A DNA stretch of 64,000 nt. Source: Bacillota bacterium. Lineage in GTDB: Bacteria; Bacillota; Clostridia; Peptostreptococcales; Anaerovoracaceae. The stretch spans positions 1-64,000 of the forward strand of contig JAEZLP010000030.1 of the NCBI GenBank assembly GCA_023415235.1, written 5' to 3'. Made by a program: the position numbers and the translations under genes. Each line of letters begins with the position of its first letter. The first letter of the stretch is position 1. The notes below the pieces were generated by a model. That model worked only from the letters and a program-made list of their open reading frames with translations, did no database searches and was not told where the DNA came from. Below are positions 16,994-26,983 of this stretch, in pieces.

Positions 16994-18559
16994 TTATTCA
17001 GTGCCTTTGGAATCGTCGGAAGTTTGGCTGAGGTGATTTGTTTTCTCCAGGAAGGACATTACCACATTGACCGGTCGGGTGATAGTATCCAGAATCACCT
17101 TTTCATGGGGCTGATTTGCCTGTTCGATACCGACTCCGATGGAAACAATCTGAAGCTTTGGATTTTTCTTTGCAAACCAGCCGCATTCGGTTTCTCGAAG
17201 CAGTATTGCGCCCGGCAGTTTGTCATCATATAGCTCTTCGTATATCCCCTGAATCGTATGGACAAGCATACTATCCGGATGATCAGGCCATCTCGGAACC
17301 CCATCGTGATAGGTATATTGCAGATTGCTCATGGCGCTGATTGCCTCATGAGCCGTCGTAATCTCATATAATCCCACATCGGAGGTGCTTACTGCAGATA
17401 CCTGGGCAACAAAATTCCCTGTGGATGTGGATACCACTCCAAGATTGGATGCGCTCTCCACCACGTCCTCATAGTCTTCCGATAGAGTCTGCACACCGTT
17501 GATAATGCCATAAACAAAGCTGATAATGCTTCCGTTGTCCTCGAAGGAGACGACTTTATCCGGCATTTGGGTTTCCTCATAGGTAAAGGTATAGTTCTTT
17601 TCCACATCTCCATAGGTATCTTCAAAGGTTTCCATGGCGTCATTAACCACATTCTGCATTTTTTTCTGATCCGACTCGTTGATGGTGATCAATGCGCCGG
17701 CCGCAGTGGGAATCGCGTCTCTCGAAATCCCTCCATTGAAGGAGCCCAGCTCGAAAAGAATTCCTTTCCCCTGGGCGGCTGCCAAAATTTCGCCAATGGT
17801 TTTAATAGCGTTGGCTCCGCCTTTTCCAATGGCTTTATTTGCGTCTCCGCCGTTAAGGCCGCTTATGGAAAGGAGATAGGGTATCGCGTTTTGAGGTGGT
17901 ACCCACTCAATTTCATGCAGCATATCGTAGGATGCCGAGCCTCCGCTTCCAAGACCGATGGTACTGCCGTTTTCCCAACCGAAATTGATTAAAAAGTCGC
18001 CCTCAAGATACTTTGCTTTGATCTTTTCCGCACCGGTCATTGCGGATTCTCCGCCGGCGGTAAAAATAGCCCTGATCTTGCCATGATTCTTCGAATTCTT
18101 CAGCACATAAAGCGTCGTTGCGATTCCGATACCGCTGTCAGCTCCCATGCTTGTCCCGTTTGCCACCAGAAATTCCCCATTGATCATTGGAGTCACGGAA
18201 TCTACGGCTGGATCGAAGGTAGAGCCGTTTGCAACGGCGATTTTTGTATCTATATTGCACTGAAGGATTGTGACAGGCGCGTTTTCATAACCTGGTGATG
18301 CGGGTTTGGTTATGATCACATTGTTGGAGCTGTCCCGCACCACTTCGAAGCCGTTTTCTTTTGCCCATGAACGGAGATAGGTGCTCACGGCTCTTTCACG
18401 GCCAGATTCTCTGGGAATACTGGAAATATTGTAGAATTCATCCAAAATGGCAGCCTGAACTGCTGCGTCATCCGGTTTTTGTACCTCATCGTTTTTACAT
18501 GCTGTCATGGTCGGTAAAATCAGACTGAATATCAATACGGCGGCGACCAATCGTTTCAT
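16994..18559 (-). CDS. PepD-like (M20) lipoprotein lacking catalytic residues
   Basis: 521 residues. It starts with a lipoprotein signal ending LPTMTAC, lipid Cys at 21. The rest aligns with bacterial PepD aminoacyl-histidine dipeptidase: MGADSGIGIATTL, MTGAEKIKAKYLEGDFLIN, LGSGGSAS, FNGGISRDAIPTAAGA and VSIGVGI. Hallmark residues are changed: HxD becomes NID (102-104), the general base EE becomes GE (170-171), the NxDSE aspartate becomes Gly194, GGHSG becomes GGDAN, and HAGLECG becomes LRETECG. Asp141 remains. It is thus probably an exported pseudoenzyme, perhaps binding peptides. The reading frame is intact. Start at 18559 follows AGGAGG. It is convergent with rnz. Confidence 0.78.
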   Translation of the reverse strand: MKRLVAAVLIFSLILPTMTACKNDEVQKPDDAAVQAAILDEFYNISSIPRESGRERAVSTYLRSWAKENGFEVVRDSSNNVIITKPASPGYENAPVTILQCNIDTKIAVANGSTFDPAVDSVTPMINGEFLVANGTSMGADSGIGIATTLYVLKNSKNHGKIRAIFTAGGESAMTGAEKIKAKYLEGDFLINFGWENGSTIGLGSGGSASYDMLHEIEWVPPQNAIPYLLSISGLNGGDANKAIGKGGANAIKTIGEILAAAQGKGILFELGSFNGGISRDAIPTAAGALITINESDQKKMQNVVNDAMETFEDTYGDVEKNYTFTYEETQMPDKVVSFEDNGSIISFVYGIINGVQTLSEDYEDVVESASNLGVVSTSTGNFVAQVSAVSTSDVGLYEITTAHEAISAMSNLQYTYHDGVPRWPDHPDSMLVHTIQGIYEELYDDKLPGAILLRETECGWFAKKNPKLQIVSIGVGIEQANQPHEKVILDTITRPVNVVMSFLEKTNHLSQTSDDSKGTE

Positions 18560-18823
18560 ATATCTTCCTCCTATATAATCAGCCCGCCTGATCCGCACCT
18601 CTGCCCTCAATTTGTAATACTCGGCAGCAATGAACGGCGAGCCGATGAGTCAAAATAGCAAATCTATGCTTTGCATATTTCGACTGCATCTTGTTTTACA
18701 AAATATAATAACATATAATTATAGCATAATACAAATTGTTACGCGGATTTAAGAATTTATTAACATTCTGGTATCATCCGCGCCGTTCAAAGGATTAATC
18801 TGAATCAATCGGGGGATTGCCGC

Positions 18824-20698
18824 ATGGATAGAAATCTCGAAATGCCCGTCTATCTCTTTCATCAGGGCACCGCTGCAAAAGCTTATGAGCTGATGGGCGC
18901 CCATCCGTCCGCCCAAAACGGAAAGGAAGGCTACTTTTTCCGTGTCTGGGCTCCCAACGCCAGGAAAGTTTCGGTAATGGGGGACTTCAATCAGTGGAAT
19001 TCCTCGGAGTACCCGATGGATCGCCTCTCTTCCCAGGGACTATGGCAAATCTTTATTCCGGATATCCAGGAATTTACCTCTTATAAATACATGATTGAAG
19101 ATGCGGGGGGAAACCTGTTTGCAAAAGCGGACCCCTACGGTTTTCACATGGAAACAAGACCCGGAACCGCATCGAAAACCTTCAATTTAGATCGATACAT
19201 CTGGAAGGATCAGTTGTGGCAGGAACGGAAAAAAACTGTGAATCCGTATTCTTCTCCAATGAATATTTACGAAGTGCATCCGGGATCCTGGAAAAAATAT
19301 CAGGATGGAAACTACTTCGATTATGTCAAGCTGGCAGAGGAGCTGATTCCCTATCTTCTGGAAATGGGCTATACCCATCTGGAGCTGATGCCTGTCACCG
19401 AATATCCCTTTGACGGCAGCTGGGGGTATCAGGTTACGGGATATTTTGCACCCACTTCCCGTTACGGCTCTCCGGAAAACTTCATGTCCTTCATCGACGC
19501 CTGTCACCAGTCGGGAATTTCCGTGATTCTGGATTGGGTCCCCGGTCATTTTCCCAAGGATCAAAGCGGCTTGTACCAATTTGACGGCAGCAATTGCTAT
19601 GAATACGACGATCCTCTGAAAAATGAGCATAAGGAATGGGGAACCAGAGTTTTCGACTGGGGCAGAAATGAGGTCCGCAGCTTTCTGATCTCCAACGCCA
19701 TGTTCTGGATGGACAAATACCATATCGACGGCCTCAGGGTGGACGCGGTGGCCTCCATGCTCTATCTGGATTACGGACGGAAGGAAGGGGAATGGAGACC
19801 TAATGTGCACGGTGGCAGGGAAAACCTGGAAGCCGTATCCTTTCTTCAGGACTTAAACAAGACCATATTCGGGTTTTATCCCAATGCGCTGATGATCGCA
19901 GAGGAATCCACAGCCTGGCCCATGGTAACCAAACCGGTCCATTTGGGCGGTCTTGGCTTCAATTTTAAATGGAACATGGGGTGGATGAACGATACGCTGC
20001 AGTACATGAGAACAGACCCGCTATTCCGAAAGGGTTCCCATCACAATCTGACGTTTCCTCTGACCTACTTCTTCTCGGAAAACTTCATTCTGCCGCTTTC
20101 CCATGACGAGGTGGTTCACGGAAAGGGCTCTCTGATCAATAAAATGCCCGGCCAATACGAGGACAAATTTGCAAATTTAAGAGCATATCTGGCATATATG
20201 ATGGCGCATCCGGGGAAAAAGCTGCTCTTTATGGGCGGTGAACTGGCGCAGTTCTCCGAATGGGATTATAAAAAGGAGCTGGATTGGAACCTTTTAGATT
20301 ACGAAATGCACAGAAAGTTCCATGAATTCATCAAAGAATTGAACCATTTTTACCTTGGCTCCAGCGAGCTCTGGGAGCAGGACGACAGCTGGGAGGGTTT
20401 TCAATGGATCAATCCCGACGATTCTGATCACAATGTCATTTCATTCCGCAGAATCGACAAAAATGGAAACGAGTTGATCGTTGCCTGCAATTTTTCACCT
20501 GTAGACAGGAAGGGCTACCGAATAGAGACGCCCAAACCGGGTATTTATAAACCCGTATTCCATTCCGGCCTCACCCGGTACGGGGGAGTCGTCAATGAAG
20601 CGGATTGCCGGATCCCCGCTGAATCCAAAGAAAGCAACGATAGCGCGTATTCTTTCAAGGCGGATCTGCCCGGTCTTGCCACAATCTTCTGGAGGTGA
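18824..20698 (+). CDS. glgB: 1,4-alpha-glucan branching enzyme
   Basis: 624 residues, first gene of a glycogen operon. An N-terminal CBM48 domain (YFFRVWAPNARKVSVMGDFN) precedes a GH13 barrel. Catalytic residues are visible: the nucleophile in DGLRVDAVASM (about residue 306), the acid/base in AEEST (about 359), and the transition-state Asp in LSHDEVVHG (about 427). It transfers alpha-1,4 segments to make alpha-1,6 branches. GGGGGATTG provides the ribosome binding site for ATG 18824. No strong consensus promoter was found in the 264-bp divergent region upstream. The next gene begins 5 nt after its stop. Confidence 0.95.
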   Translation: MDRNLEMPVYLFHQGTAAKAYELMGAHPSAQNGKEGYFFRVWAPNARKVSVMGDFNQWNSSEYPMDRLSSQGLWQIFIPDIQEFTSYKYMIEDAGGNLFAKADPYGFHMETRPGTASKTFNLDRYIWKDQLWQERKKTVNPYSSPMNIYEVHPGSWKKYQDGNYFDYVKLAEELIPYLLEMGYTHLELMPVTEYPFDGSWGYQVTGYFAPTSRYGSPENFMSFIDACHQSGISVILDWVPGHFPKDQSGLYQFDGSNCYEYDDPLKNEHKEWGTRVFDWGRNEVRSFLISNAMFWMDKYHIDGLRVDAVASMLYLDYGRKEGEWRPNVHGGRENLEAVSFLQDLNKTIFGFYPNALMIAEESTAWPMVTKPVHLGGLGFNFKWNMGWMNDTLQYMRTDPLFRKGSHHNLTFPLTYFFSENFILPLSHDEVVHGKGSLINKMPGQYEDKFANLRAYLAYMMAHPGKKLLFMGGELAQFSEWDYKKELDWNLLDYEMHRKFHEFIKELNHFYLGSSELWEQDDSWEGFQWINPDDSDHNVISFRRIDKNGNELIVACNFSPVDRKGYRIETPKPGIYKPVFHSGLTRYGGVVNEADCRIPAESKESNDSAYSFKADLPGLATIFWR

Positions 20699-20703
20699 TT
20701 ACG

Positions 20704-21930
20704 ATGCCCTACACTAAGAAAAAGGAAATGATTGCAATGCTGTTGGCGGGAGGCCAGGGAAGCCGACTTGGAATCCTGACGAATCAGGTTGCGAAGCCGG
20801 CAGTGCCTTTCGGCGGTAAGTACCGGATCATCGATTTTACCATTTCAAACTGTGTGAATTCCGGTATTGACACCATAGGGGTTCTGACACAATACCGACC
20901 GCTGGAGCTGAACGCCTATATCGGAAACGGCCAGCCCTGGGATCTGGACAGACTCTTCGGCGGTATTACCATTCTGCCGCCGTATATGAAGGCAAATGCA
21001 GGGGAATGGTATAAGGGAACCGCCAACGCGATCTATCAAAACATTGAGTTCATTGAAATGAGCCATCCGGAATATGTCCTTGTCCTGTCCGGGGATCATA
21101 TTTACAAGATGAATTATCAGATGATGCTGGATTATCACAAGGAGAGGAATGCCGACTGCACCATAGCCGTGCTGAATGTTCCCTTATCGGAAGCAGGCCG
21201 TTTCGGTGTCATGAACACCGATGAAAACCTGAAAATATATGAGTTTGAGGAAAAGCCTCAAAACCCCAAGAGCACTCTTGCGTCCATGGGAGTGTATATC
21301 TTCAATTGGGAGAAACTGAAATCCTATTTGATCGCTGACGAGGCAGACAAAAATTCAGAAAATGATTTCGGTAAGAATATTATTCCAAAGATGCTCGAAG
21401 CGGGAGAAAGTATGTACGCCTATGAATACAAGGGCTACTGGAAAGACGTGGGAACGGTGGAATCCCTTTGGGAAGCCAATATGGATCTTCTCAACCCCGA
21501 TGTTCCCATCGAACTGAATGACCCGCCCTGGAAAATCTATTCCAGAAATGTGGTTCTTCCTCCCCAGTATATCGGAGCCAATGCGAAGCTGAACAATGTC
21601 TCCATTTCGGAAGGCTGCTATATCGACGGAGAAATAGAAAACAGCATCATATTCCCCGGCGTTACGGTCAAGGAAGGGGCGGCGGTCCGAAATTCCATTC
21701 TGATGCCAGGGGTTATCGTTGAAAAGGATTCGGCGGTGGAGTATTCCATCATAGCTGCCGATACCAAAGTCGGCGCCGGAGTCTGTATGGGGGTCTGCAC
21801 ATCGGAGCTCGAGTCGGACCGTCATCCAGAGATTACAGTGATCGGTCAGAATCTCACCATTGCAGATGGAACCGTGGTTCCTGCGGGCGCCATGATCTCC
21901 GAAAGTATCATCAGCAAGGAGGGCGAATGA
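20704..21930 (+). CDS. glgC: Glucose-1-phosphate adenylyltransferase, catalytic subunit
   Basis: 408 residues. It makes ADP-glucose from glucose 1-phosphate and ATP, the committed step of glycogen synthesis. The N-terminal LLAGGQGSRLGILT nucleotide loop and KPAVPFGGKYRIIDF are intact, as are VLSGDHIYKMNY and FEEKPQNPKS. The C-terminal half is a left-handed beta-helix of hexapeptide repeats. The start was set at ATG 20704, 8 nt after GGAGG (20691-20695); an upstream GTG overlaps that site. It pairs with the GlgD homologue next to it, the usual Firmicutes heteromer. Confidence 0.95.
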   Translation: MPYTKKKEMIAMLLAGGQGSRLGILTNQVAKPAVPFGGKYRIIDFTISNCVNSGIDTIGVLTQYRPLELNAYIGNGQPWDLDRLFGGITILPPYMKANAGEWYKGTANAIYQNIEFIEMSHPEYVLVLSGDHIYKMNYQMMLDYHKERNADCTIAVLNVPLSEAGRFGVMNTDENLKIYEFEEKPQNPKSTLASMGVYIFNWEKLKSYLIADEADKNSENDFGKNIIPKMLEAGESMYAYEYKGYWKDVGTVESLWEANMDLLNPDVPIELNDPPWKIYSRNVVLPPQYIGANAKLNNVSISEGCYIDGEIENSIIFPGVTVKEGAAVRNSILMPGVIVEKDSAVEYSIIAADTKVGAGVCMGVCTSELESDRHPEITVIGQNLTIADGTVVPAGAMISESIISKEGE

Positions 21931-21931
21931 T

Positions 21932-23056
21932 ATGAACGCATTAGGGATCGTTTTTTCATACTCCGACAGGGAAAATCTCAGAGAGCTTACCAAGATCAGA
22001 ACGCTGGCTTCCGTGCCCTTCGGCGGAAAATACCGGATCATCGACTTTATTCTATCCAACTTTGTAAACTCCGGAGTTCATGATGTATCGATCATCACAA
22101 GAAACAACTACCATTCGCTGGTTGACCATCTTGGCGCCGGAAAGGAATGGGACCTTACAAGAAAAATTGGAGGCTTGCGGATTTTATCTCCTTTTTCCGC
22201 TCCGGGAGCATCCGACAATTCGGGAAACTATCTGGGAACCATCGACGCTTTGCACAAGAGCATGCATTCCATCAAACGTTCCAGAGCCGATTATGTGATT
22301 CTCTCAGGGTGCAATTTCATCTGCAGCATGAACTATGACGATATTCTGAAAAGCCATATAGAGCGAAATGCCGACATCACAGCAATTTATACCAATCCGA
22401 GAGAGGACGTGCTGAATCCATCGGGAGTGTCCATGTTCCGCATGGACGACCGGGAGCGGATCTATGAGCTGAACTATAGCAGCGAGGACAACGCCAGACT
22501 GGAATCGCCCATCAGCCTGGGGATCTTCGTCATGAGAAAGTCCTTGCTGGAATCTCTGGTTGCCGACGCCATCGCCTTCGGCAGGTATGATTTCTACCGG
22601 GACATTATCCAGAGATTGTGCGGGAATCTTAACATCCTCGGCTATGAGCATAAAAAGATCTATTTTGAAATCAGCAGCGTTTCCGGTTATATGAAGGAAA
22701 ATATGAGGCTACTTTCCGAGGATGTTAGAAATCTGATTTTTGAAAAACCCGTGTACACCAAGGTCAAGGACAGCGTTCCGGCCCAGTACTGTTCCGGCGC
22801 GCAGGTTTCCAATTCCATCATTTCAGACGGCTGCAAGGTGGAGGGTACAGTCATCAATTCCATTTTATCCAGGGGAGTCATCATCGGAAAGGGCGCTGTG
22901 GTGAAAAACAGCATCATCATGCAGAATACGGAGATTATGAAAAATGTGACGCTCAATCATGTTATTCTGGACAAAGACGTTATCGTTCGGGAAAATCGTC
23001 AGCTGGTAGGGCACGAAACCTATCCGGTTGTAATTGAAAAGAAGAGTATAATCTGA
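21932..23056 (+). CDS. glgD: GlgD, regulatory ADP-glucose pyrophosphorylase subunit
   Basis: 374 residues, paralogous to GlgC (SVPFGGKYRIIDFILSNFVNSG) but without the GGQGSRL nucleotide loop: the N-terminus reads GIVFSYSDRENL. This is the normal GlgD condition, not decay. In other Firmicutes, GlgD is weakly or not catalytic and raises GlgC activity in a GlgC/GlgD complex. A C-terminal hexapeptide beta-helix region is present. It starts one base after the glgC stop, with AAGGAGGGCGA as the ribosome binding site, so translation is probably coupled. Confidence 0.93.
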   Translation: MNALGIVFSYSDRENLRELTKIRTLASVPFGGKYRIIDFILSNFVNSGVHDVSIITRNNYHSLVDHLGAGKEWDLTRKIGGLRILSPFSAPGASDNSGNYLGTIDALHKSMHSIKRSRADYVILSGCNFICSMNYDDILKSHIERNADITAIYTNPREDVLNPSGVSMFRMDDRERIYELNYSSEDNARLESPISLGIFVMRKSLLESLVADAIAFGRYDFYRDIIQRLCGNLNILGYEHKKIYFEISSVSGYMKENMRLLSEDVRNLIFEKPVYTKVKDSVPAQYCSGAQVSNSIISDGCKVEGTVINSILSRGVIIGKGAVVKNSIIMQNTEIMKNVTLNHVILDKDVIVRENRQLVGHETYPVVIEKKSII

Positions 23057-23066
23057 AGGTGGAACC

Positions 23067-24488
23067 ATGAATATTTTATTGATCAGCACGGAAGCAGAAC
23101 CCTTTGCAAAGACCGGGGGTCTGGGAGATGTGATCGGATCCCTCCCAAGGGAATTGAACAAGCAGGGCGCAGACGCCAGAGTCATGCTGCCGTTGTATCA
23201 AGGAATTCGTCAGCAGTATCAGTCACAAATGGAATTCATGGGAGAATTCCACCTGATGCTATCCTGGAGGACCCAATACTGCGGAATATTCCGGTTGGAA
23301 TCGGATGGCGTGGTCTTTTATTTTCTGGACAATGAGCAATATTTCGGAAGAGATGCATACTATGGCTATTATGACGACGGAGAACGATTTGCTTATTATT
23401 CCAAGGCGGCTCTCGAAGCGCTTCCATTCCTGGATTTTTCACCGGACATCCTTCACTGCAGCGAGTGGCAGACTGCGATGGTCCCTGTCTACCTGAAAAC
23501 CCTATTCAGGGAGGATCAGCGCCTAAGCCGTTTAAGGACGGTGTTTACCATTCATAATATCGAATATCAGGGGAAATTTGACGGGTCCATCCTGCAGGAT
23601 CTTTTAGGCCTTGCCGAAGGGGATAGAGGCATTCTGGAGTACGATGGAGCAATCAATTATATGAAGGGGGCCATCGTTACCTGCGACAGGCTTACCACGG
23701 TCAGCAGCAGCTACGCGGAAGAAATTACGGACCCTTTTTATGGAAGAGGCCTGGAAAACATCATCAAAGAAAACCGATACAAGCTCACCGGCATCCTGAA
23801 CGGGATCGATACCGCCCTTTATAATCCTTACAGAGATCCGTTTTTAGCGGTGAAATATTCAAAGAACAATCCGGAGAAAAAGCTTGGAAACAAAACGGCG
23901 CTTCAAGACAGTCTCGGATTGGCTCGGGATGAGGACATCCCGGTTCTGGCTATGGTAGGAAGGCTTGCGGAGCATAAGGGGATCGATCTGGTGATCAACG
24001 TTTTTGAAGAGATCATGGAGGAGCGGATTCAATTTGTGCTGCTGGGAACCGGAGAAGCGGGGTATGAGGAATTCTTCCGAAGGAAAGCCAGTGAATATCA
24101 GGGGCGAATGTCCGTATCCACTGCATTTTCCGCGGAGCTGGCCAATAAAATCTACGCCGGAGCCGAACTCTTCCTGATGCCGTCCATCAGCGAGCCCTGC
24201 GGTCTTGCGCAGATGATTTCCCTGCGCTACGGAACCATCCCCATCGTTAGGGAAACCGGCGGTCTGAAGGACAGCATCATTCCATACAATCCCGAAACAG
24301 GGAAGGGAAACGGAGTCACCTTCTTCTCCATCAACGCCCAGGATATGATGGGAGCTATAAAAAGAGCAATCGCTCTCTATCATGATAAGGAACATTGGAA
24401 GCAGCTTGTCGCCAACGGCATGCAAAGCGACTTTTCGTGGAAGGCTTCCTCAAAGAAATACATTCGCCTGTACAAGGATTTGCTCTAG
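23067..24488 (+). CDS. glgA: Glycogen synthase (ADP-glucose type)
   Basis: 473-residue GT5 glycosyltransferase that extends alpha-1,4-glucan from ADP-glucose. FAKTGGLGDVIGSLP near the N-terminus is the conserved ADP-glucose binding loop. IHNIEYQGKF, GILNGIDTALYNP and MVGRLAEHKGIDL mark the two Rossmann domains. MPSISEPCGLAQMISLRYG with RETGGLKDSI is the C-terminal donor-site signature. It begins 10 nt after glgD. Confidence 0.95.
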   Translation: MNILLISTEAEPFAKTGGLGDVIGSLPRELNKQGADARVMLPLYQGIRQQYQSQMEFMGEFHLMLSWRTQYCGIFRLESDGVVFYFLDNEQYFGRDAYYGYYDDGERFAYYSKAALEALPFLDFSPDILHCSEWQTAMVPVYLKTLFREDQRLSRLRTVFTIHNIEYQGKFDGSILQDLLGLAEGDRGILEYDGAINYMKGAIVTCDRLTTVSSSYAEEITDPFYGRGLENIIKENRYKLTGILNGIDTALYNPYRDPFLAVKYSKNNPEKKLGNKTALQDSLGLARDEDIPVLAMVGRLAEHKGIDLVINVFEEIMEERIQFVLLGTGEAGYEEFFRRKASEYQGRMSVSTAFSAELANKIYAGAELFLMPSISEPCGLAQMISLRYGTIPIVRETGGLKDSIIPYNPETGKGNGVTFFSINAQDMMGAIKRAIALYHDKEHWKQLVANGMQSDFSWKASSKKYIRLYKDLL

Positions 24489-24535
24489 CAGCAGTGAACA
24501 CTAAATTGCAATTACTACAGAAAGGTACCCAATCT

Positions 24536-26983
24536 ATGGATAGAGTCTATACGTCAAAGGATATTTCAAAGCAGATCGAGGGAAAGCTCATGCGACATTT
24601 CGGCCGGGAGCCCGACAATGCGACAAAGCAGCAGATCTACCGCGCCGCATGTTTTGTAGTAAGGGATATCTTATCCGAATTATGGCTGAAAAATCACGAA
24701 ATCATCTGTTCCCAAACGGAAAAGCAGGTGATTTATCTTTCCATGGAGTTTCTTCCCGGAACATCATTGAGAAACAACCTTTTCAATCTCGGAATCGAAG
24801 AGGTGTTTCAGTCGGCATTGGCTGACCTGGGCCAGAAACTCGAAGAATTCTATGAGATGGAACCGGACGCTGGTCTTGGAAACGGTGGTCTGGGAAGACT
24901 GGCAGCCTGCTATTTGGATGCCATATCCTCCTGCGGCATGATTGGACAGGGGATGTCCATCTGTTATGAATATGGTATTTTCAAGCAGAAGATAAAAGAT
25001 GGCGCACAGGTGGAAGAGCCGGACGACTGGCTTGATCTAGGCGACTGCTGGCTGATCACCAAGGAAGACGAAGCGGAGGAAGTTCATTTCGGGGGAAAGC
25101 TATCCGAGGTGTGGGATGACAAGGGCAGAATGAAGCTGATACACAAGGATTATACCACGGTGATCGCAGTTCCGAGAGACCTGCTGATCTCAGGGTATCA
25201 GAGCGGGGTTGTCAACACATTAAGACTGTGGCAGTCCACTTCGCCGATCAGCATCGACATGGAGCTGTTTGCGAAAGGCGAATATCTTAAGGCTATGGAA
25301 GAAAAGCACCAGGCTGAAATCATATCCAAGATACTTTATCCGGAGGATGCTCACGACGAAGGAAAGATTCTGCGCATGAAGCAGCAGTATTTCTTCATAT
25401 CCGCTTCCATGAAGACCCTGACCAGACGTCATAAGCAGACCTATGGAAATCTGGACAATTTCCACGAAAAAATTGCGGTCCATATCAACGATACTCATCC
25501 CACCATGGCTATTTTGGAGCTGATGCGAATCCTGATCGACGAGAATGGCTATGAATGGGATAAAGCCTGGGACATCGTGACAAAAACCGTATCCTACACC
25601 AATCATACGATAATGCCGGAGGCTCTGGAGCAATGGCCGGAGGAGCTCTTTTCGGGACTGCTTCCAAGACTCCATTCCATTTTAAAGGAAATCAATCGTC
25701 GCCATAACGAGACGCTAATGAATGCTTTTCCCGACAATGAACCGTTACGCAATGAAATGGCCATTATTTTCAACGGAAAAATCCGGATGGCCAACCTCTG
25801 CGTGATGGCGTCCCATACGGTAAACGGAGTTTCCGCGCTTCACAGCGAGATCATAAAAAATAAGCTTTTTCACGGATTCTATACCATGACACCGGGCAAA
25901 TTCACCAACGTAACCAACGGTATCGCATACCGAAGGTGGCTCTGTCAGGCAAATCCCAAGCTTTCCGAATTGATCGGGGAGCTGTGTGGAACGGACTTTC
26001 TACGGGATTCCAGCCAACTAGAGCAGCTTCTGAAATATAAGGAGGATACGGGAGTACTGGAACAACTGGCGAAAATTAAAAAAGATAACAAAATACGGCT
26101 GGCTAATTACATTAAAACCCATAATAATATTATTGTAAACCCTAATTCCATCTTCGATGTTCACGTGAAGCGACTTCATGAGTACAAACGACAGCTTTTA
26201 AACCTGCTTCACATCATCGATCTTTATAATCAAATCAAAGAAAACCCCAACCTTGAAATGCAGCCGAGGACGTTCCTGTTTGGGGCAAAGGCCGCCGCAG
26301 GCTATTACATGGCAAAGCAGATCATCCGCCTTGCCTGCAGTCTGTCGGAGCATCTGGAAAAGGACCCGCTTGTCAGAGACCGGATCAAGGTTGTATTTCT
26401 GGAGAATTATTCCGTCTCCCTTTCCGAGCTGATCATGCCTGCCGCGGATGTTTCGGAGCAGATCTCCCTTGCAGGAAAAGAAGCCTCCGGCACAGGCAAT
26501 ATGAAGCTGATGCTCAACGGCGCGGTAACAATCGGAACGATGGACGGCGCCAATGTGGAAATCTGCAACGCCGTAGGCAGAGAGAACATTTTCATTTTCG
26601 GCATGAGTGCTGAGGAGGCGGAGAAGCTCAGCAGGGAAGGGATCTACAGCCCCTGGAGCTACTATCAGGATAACAGGAGCATTTCAGGAACCATCAAATT
26701 CCTGGCCGACGGAATTCCCGGAAAATCCTTCAGCGATATCATCAACTCCCTGACAACCGGCTTCAACGGAGAAGCGGACCAGTACTTTGTGATCGCTGAC
26801 TTTGAAAGCTATAAAAAGGCGCAGTTGGAAGTCGCTTTCGCATATCAGGATCCGTTCCGATGGGGAGGAATGTCCCTTGTGAACATCGCGAAATCCGGTA
26901 TTTTTTCCGCAGACAGAAGCGTAAGGGAATATGCGGACCGGATCTGGGGGATCAAACCTCTAGGGGAGTTAACCGCTTTATGA
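24536..26983 (+). CDS. glgP: Glycogen/alpha-glucan phosphorylase
   Basis: 815 residues, the full family length. It releases glucose 1-phosphate from glycogen using phosphate and PLP. The EASGTGNMKLMLNGAVTIGT segment contains the PLP-binding lysine. DAGLGNGGLGRLAACYLD and VHVKRLHEYKRQLLN are further signatures. The start was set at ATG 24536, 9 nt after AAAGG; the frame stays open upstream into glgA but is not expected to be used. Its TGA overlaps the ATG of the following GH13 gene (ATGA). Confidence 0.95.
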   Translation: MDRVYTSKDISKQIEGKLMRHFGREPDNATKQQIYRAACFVVRDILSELWLKNHEIICSQTEKQVIYLSMEFLPGTSLRNNLFNLGIEEVFQSALADLGQKLEEFYEMEPDAGLGNGGLGRLAACYLDAISSCGMIGQGMSICYEYGIFKQKIKDGAQVEEPDDWLDLGDCWLITKEDEAEEVHFGGKLSEVWDDKGRMKLIHKDYTTVIAVPRDLLISGYQSGVVNTLRLWQSTSPISIDMELFAKGEYLKAMEEKHQAEIISKILYPEDAHDEGKILRMKQQYFFISASMKTLTRRHKQTYGNLDNFHEKIAVHINDTHPTMAILELMRILIDENGYEWDKAWDIVTKTVSYTNHTIMPEALEQWPEELFSGLLPRLHSILKEINRRHNETLMNAFPDNEPLRNEMAIIFNGKIRMANLCVMASHTVNGVSALHSEIIKNKLFHGFYTMTPGKFTNVTNGIAYRRWLCQANPKLSELIGELCGTDFLRDSSQLEQLLKYKEDTGVLEQLAKIKKDNKIRLANYIKTHNNIIVNPNSIFDVHVKRLHEYKRQLLNLLHIIDLYNQIKENPNLEMQPRTFLFGAKAAAGYYMAKQIIRLACSLSEHLEKDPLVRDRIKVVFLENYSVSLSELIMPAADVSEQISLAGKEASGTGNMKLMLNGAVTIGTMDGANVEICNAVGRENIFIFGMSAEEAEKLSREGIYSPWSYYQDNRSISGTIKFLADGIPGKSFSDIINSLTTGFNGEADQYFVIADFESYKKAQLEVAFAYQDPFRWGGMSLVNIAKSGIFSADRSVREYADRIWGIKPLGELTAL

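Noticed and set aside
21932..23056. GlgD read as a damaged GlgC copy
   Set aside because: Loss of the nucleotide loop is the normal state of GlgD in Firmicutes, where it acts as the regulatory partner of GlgC.
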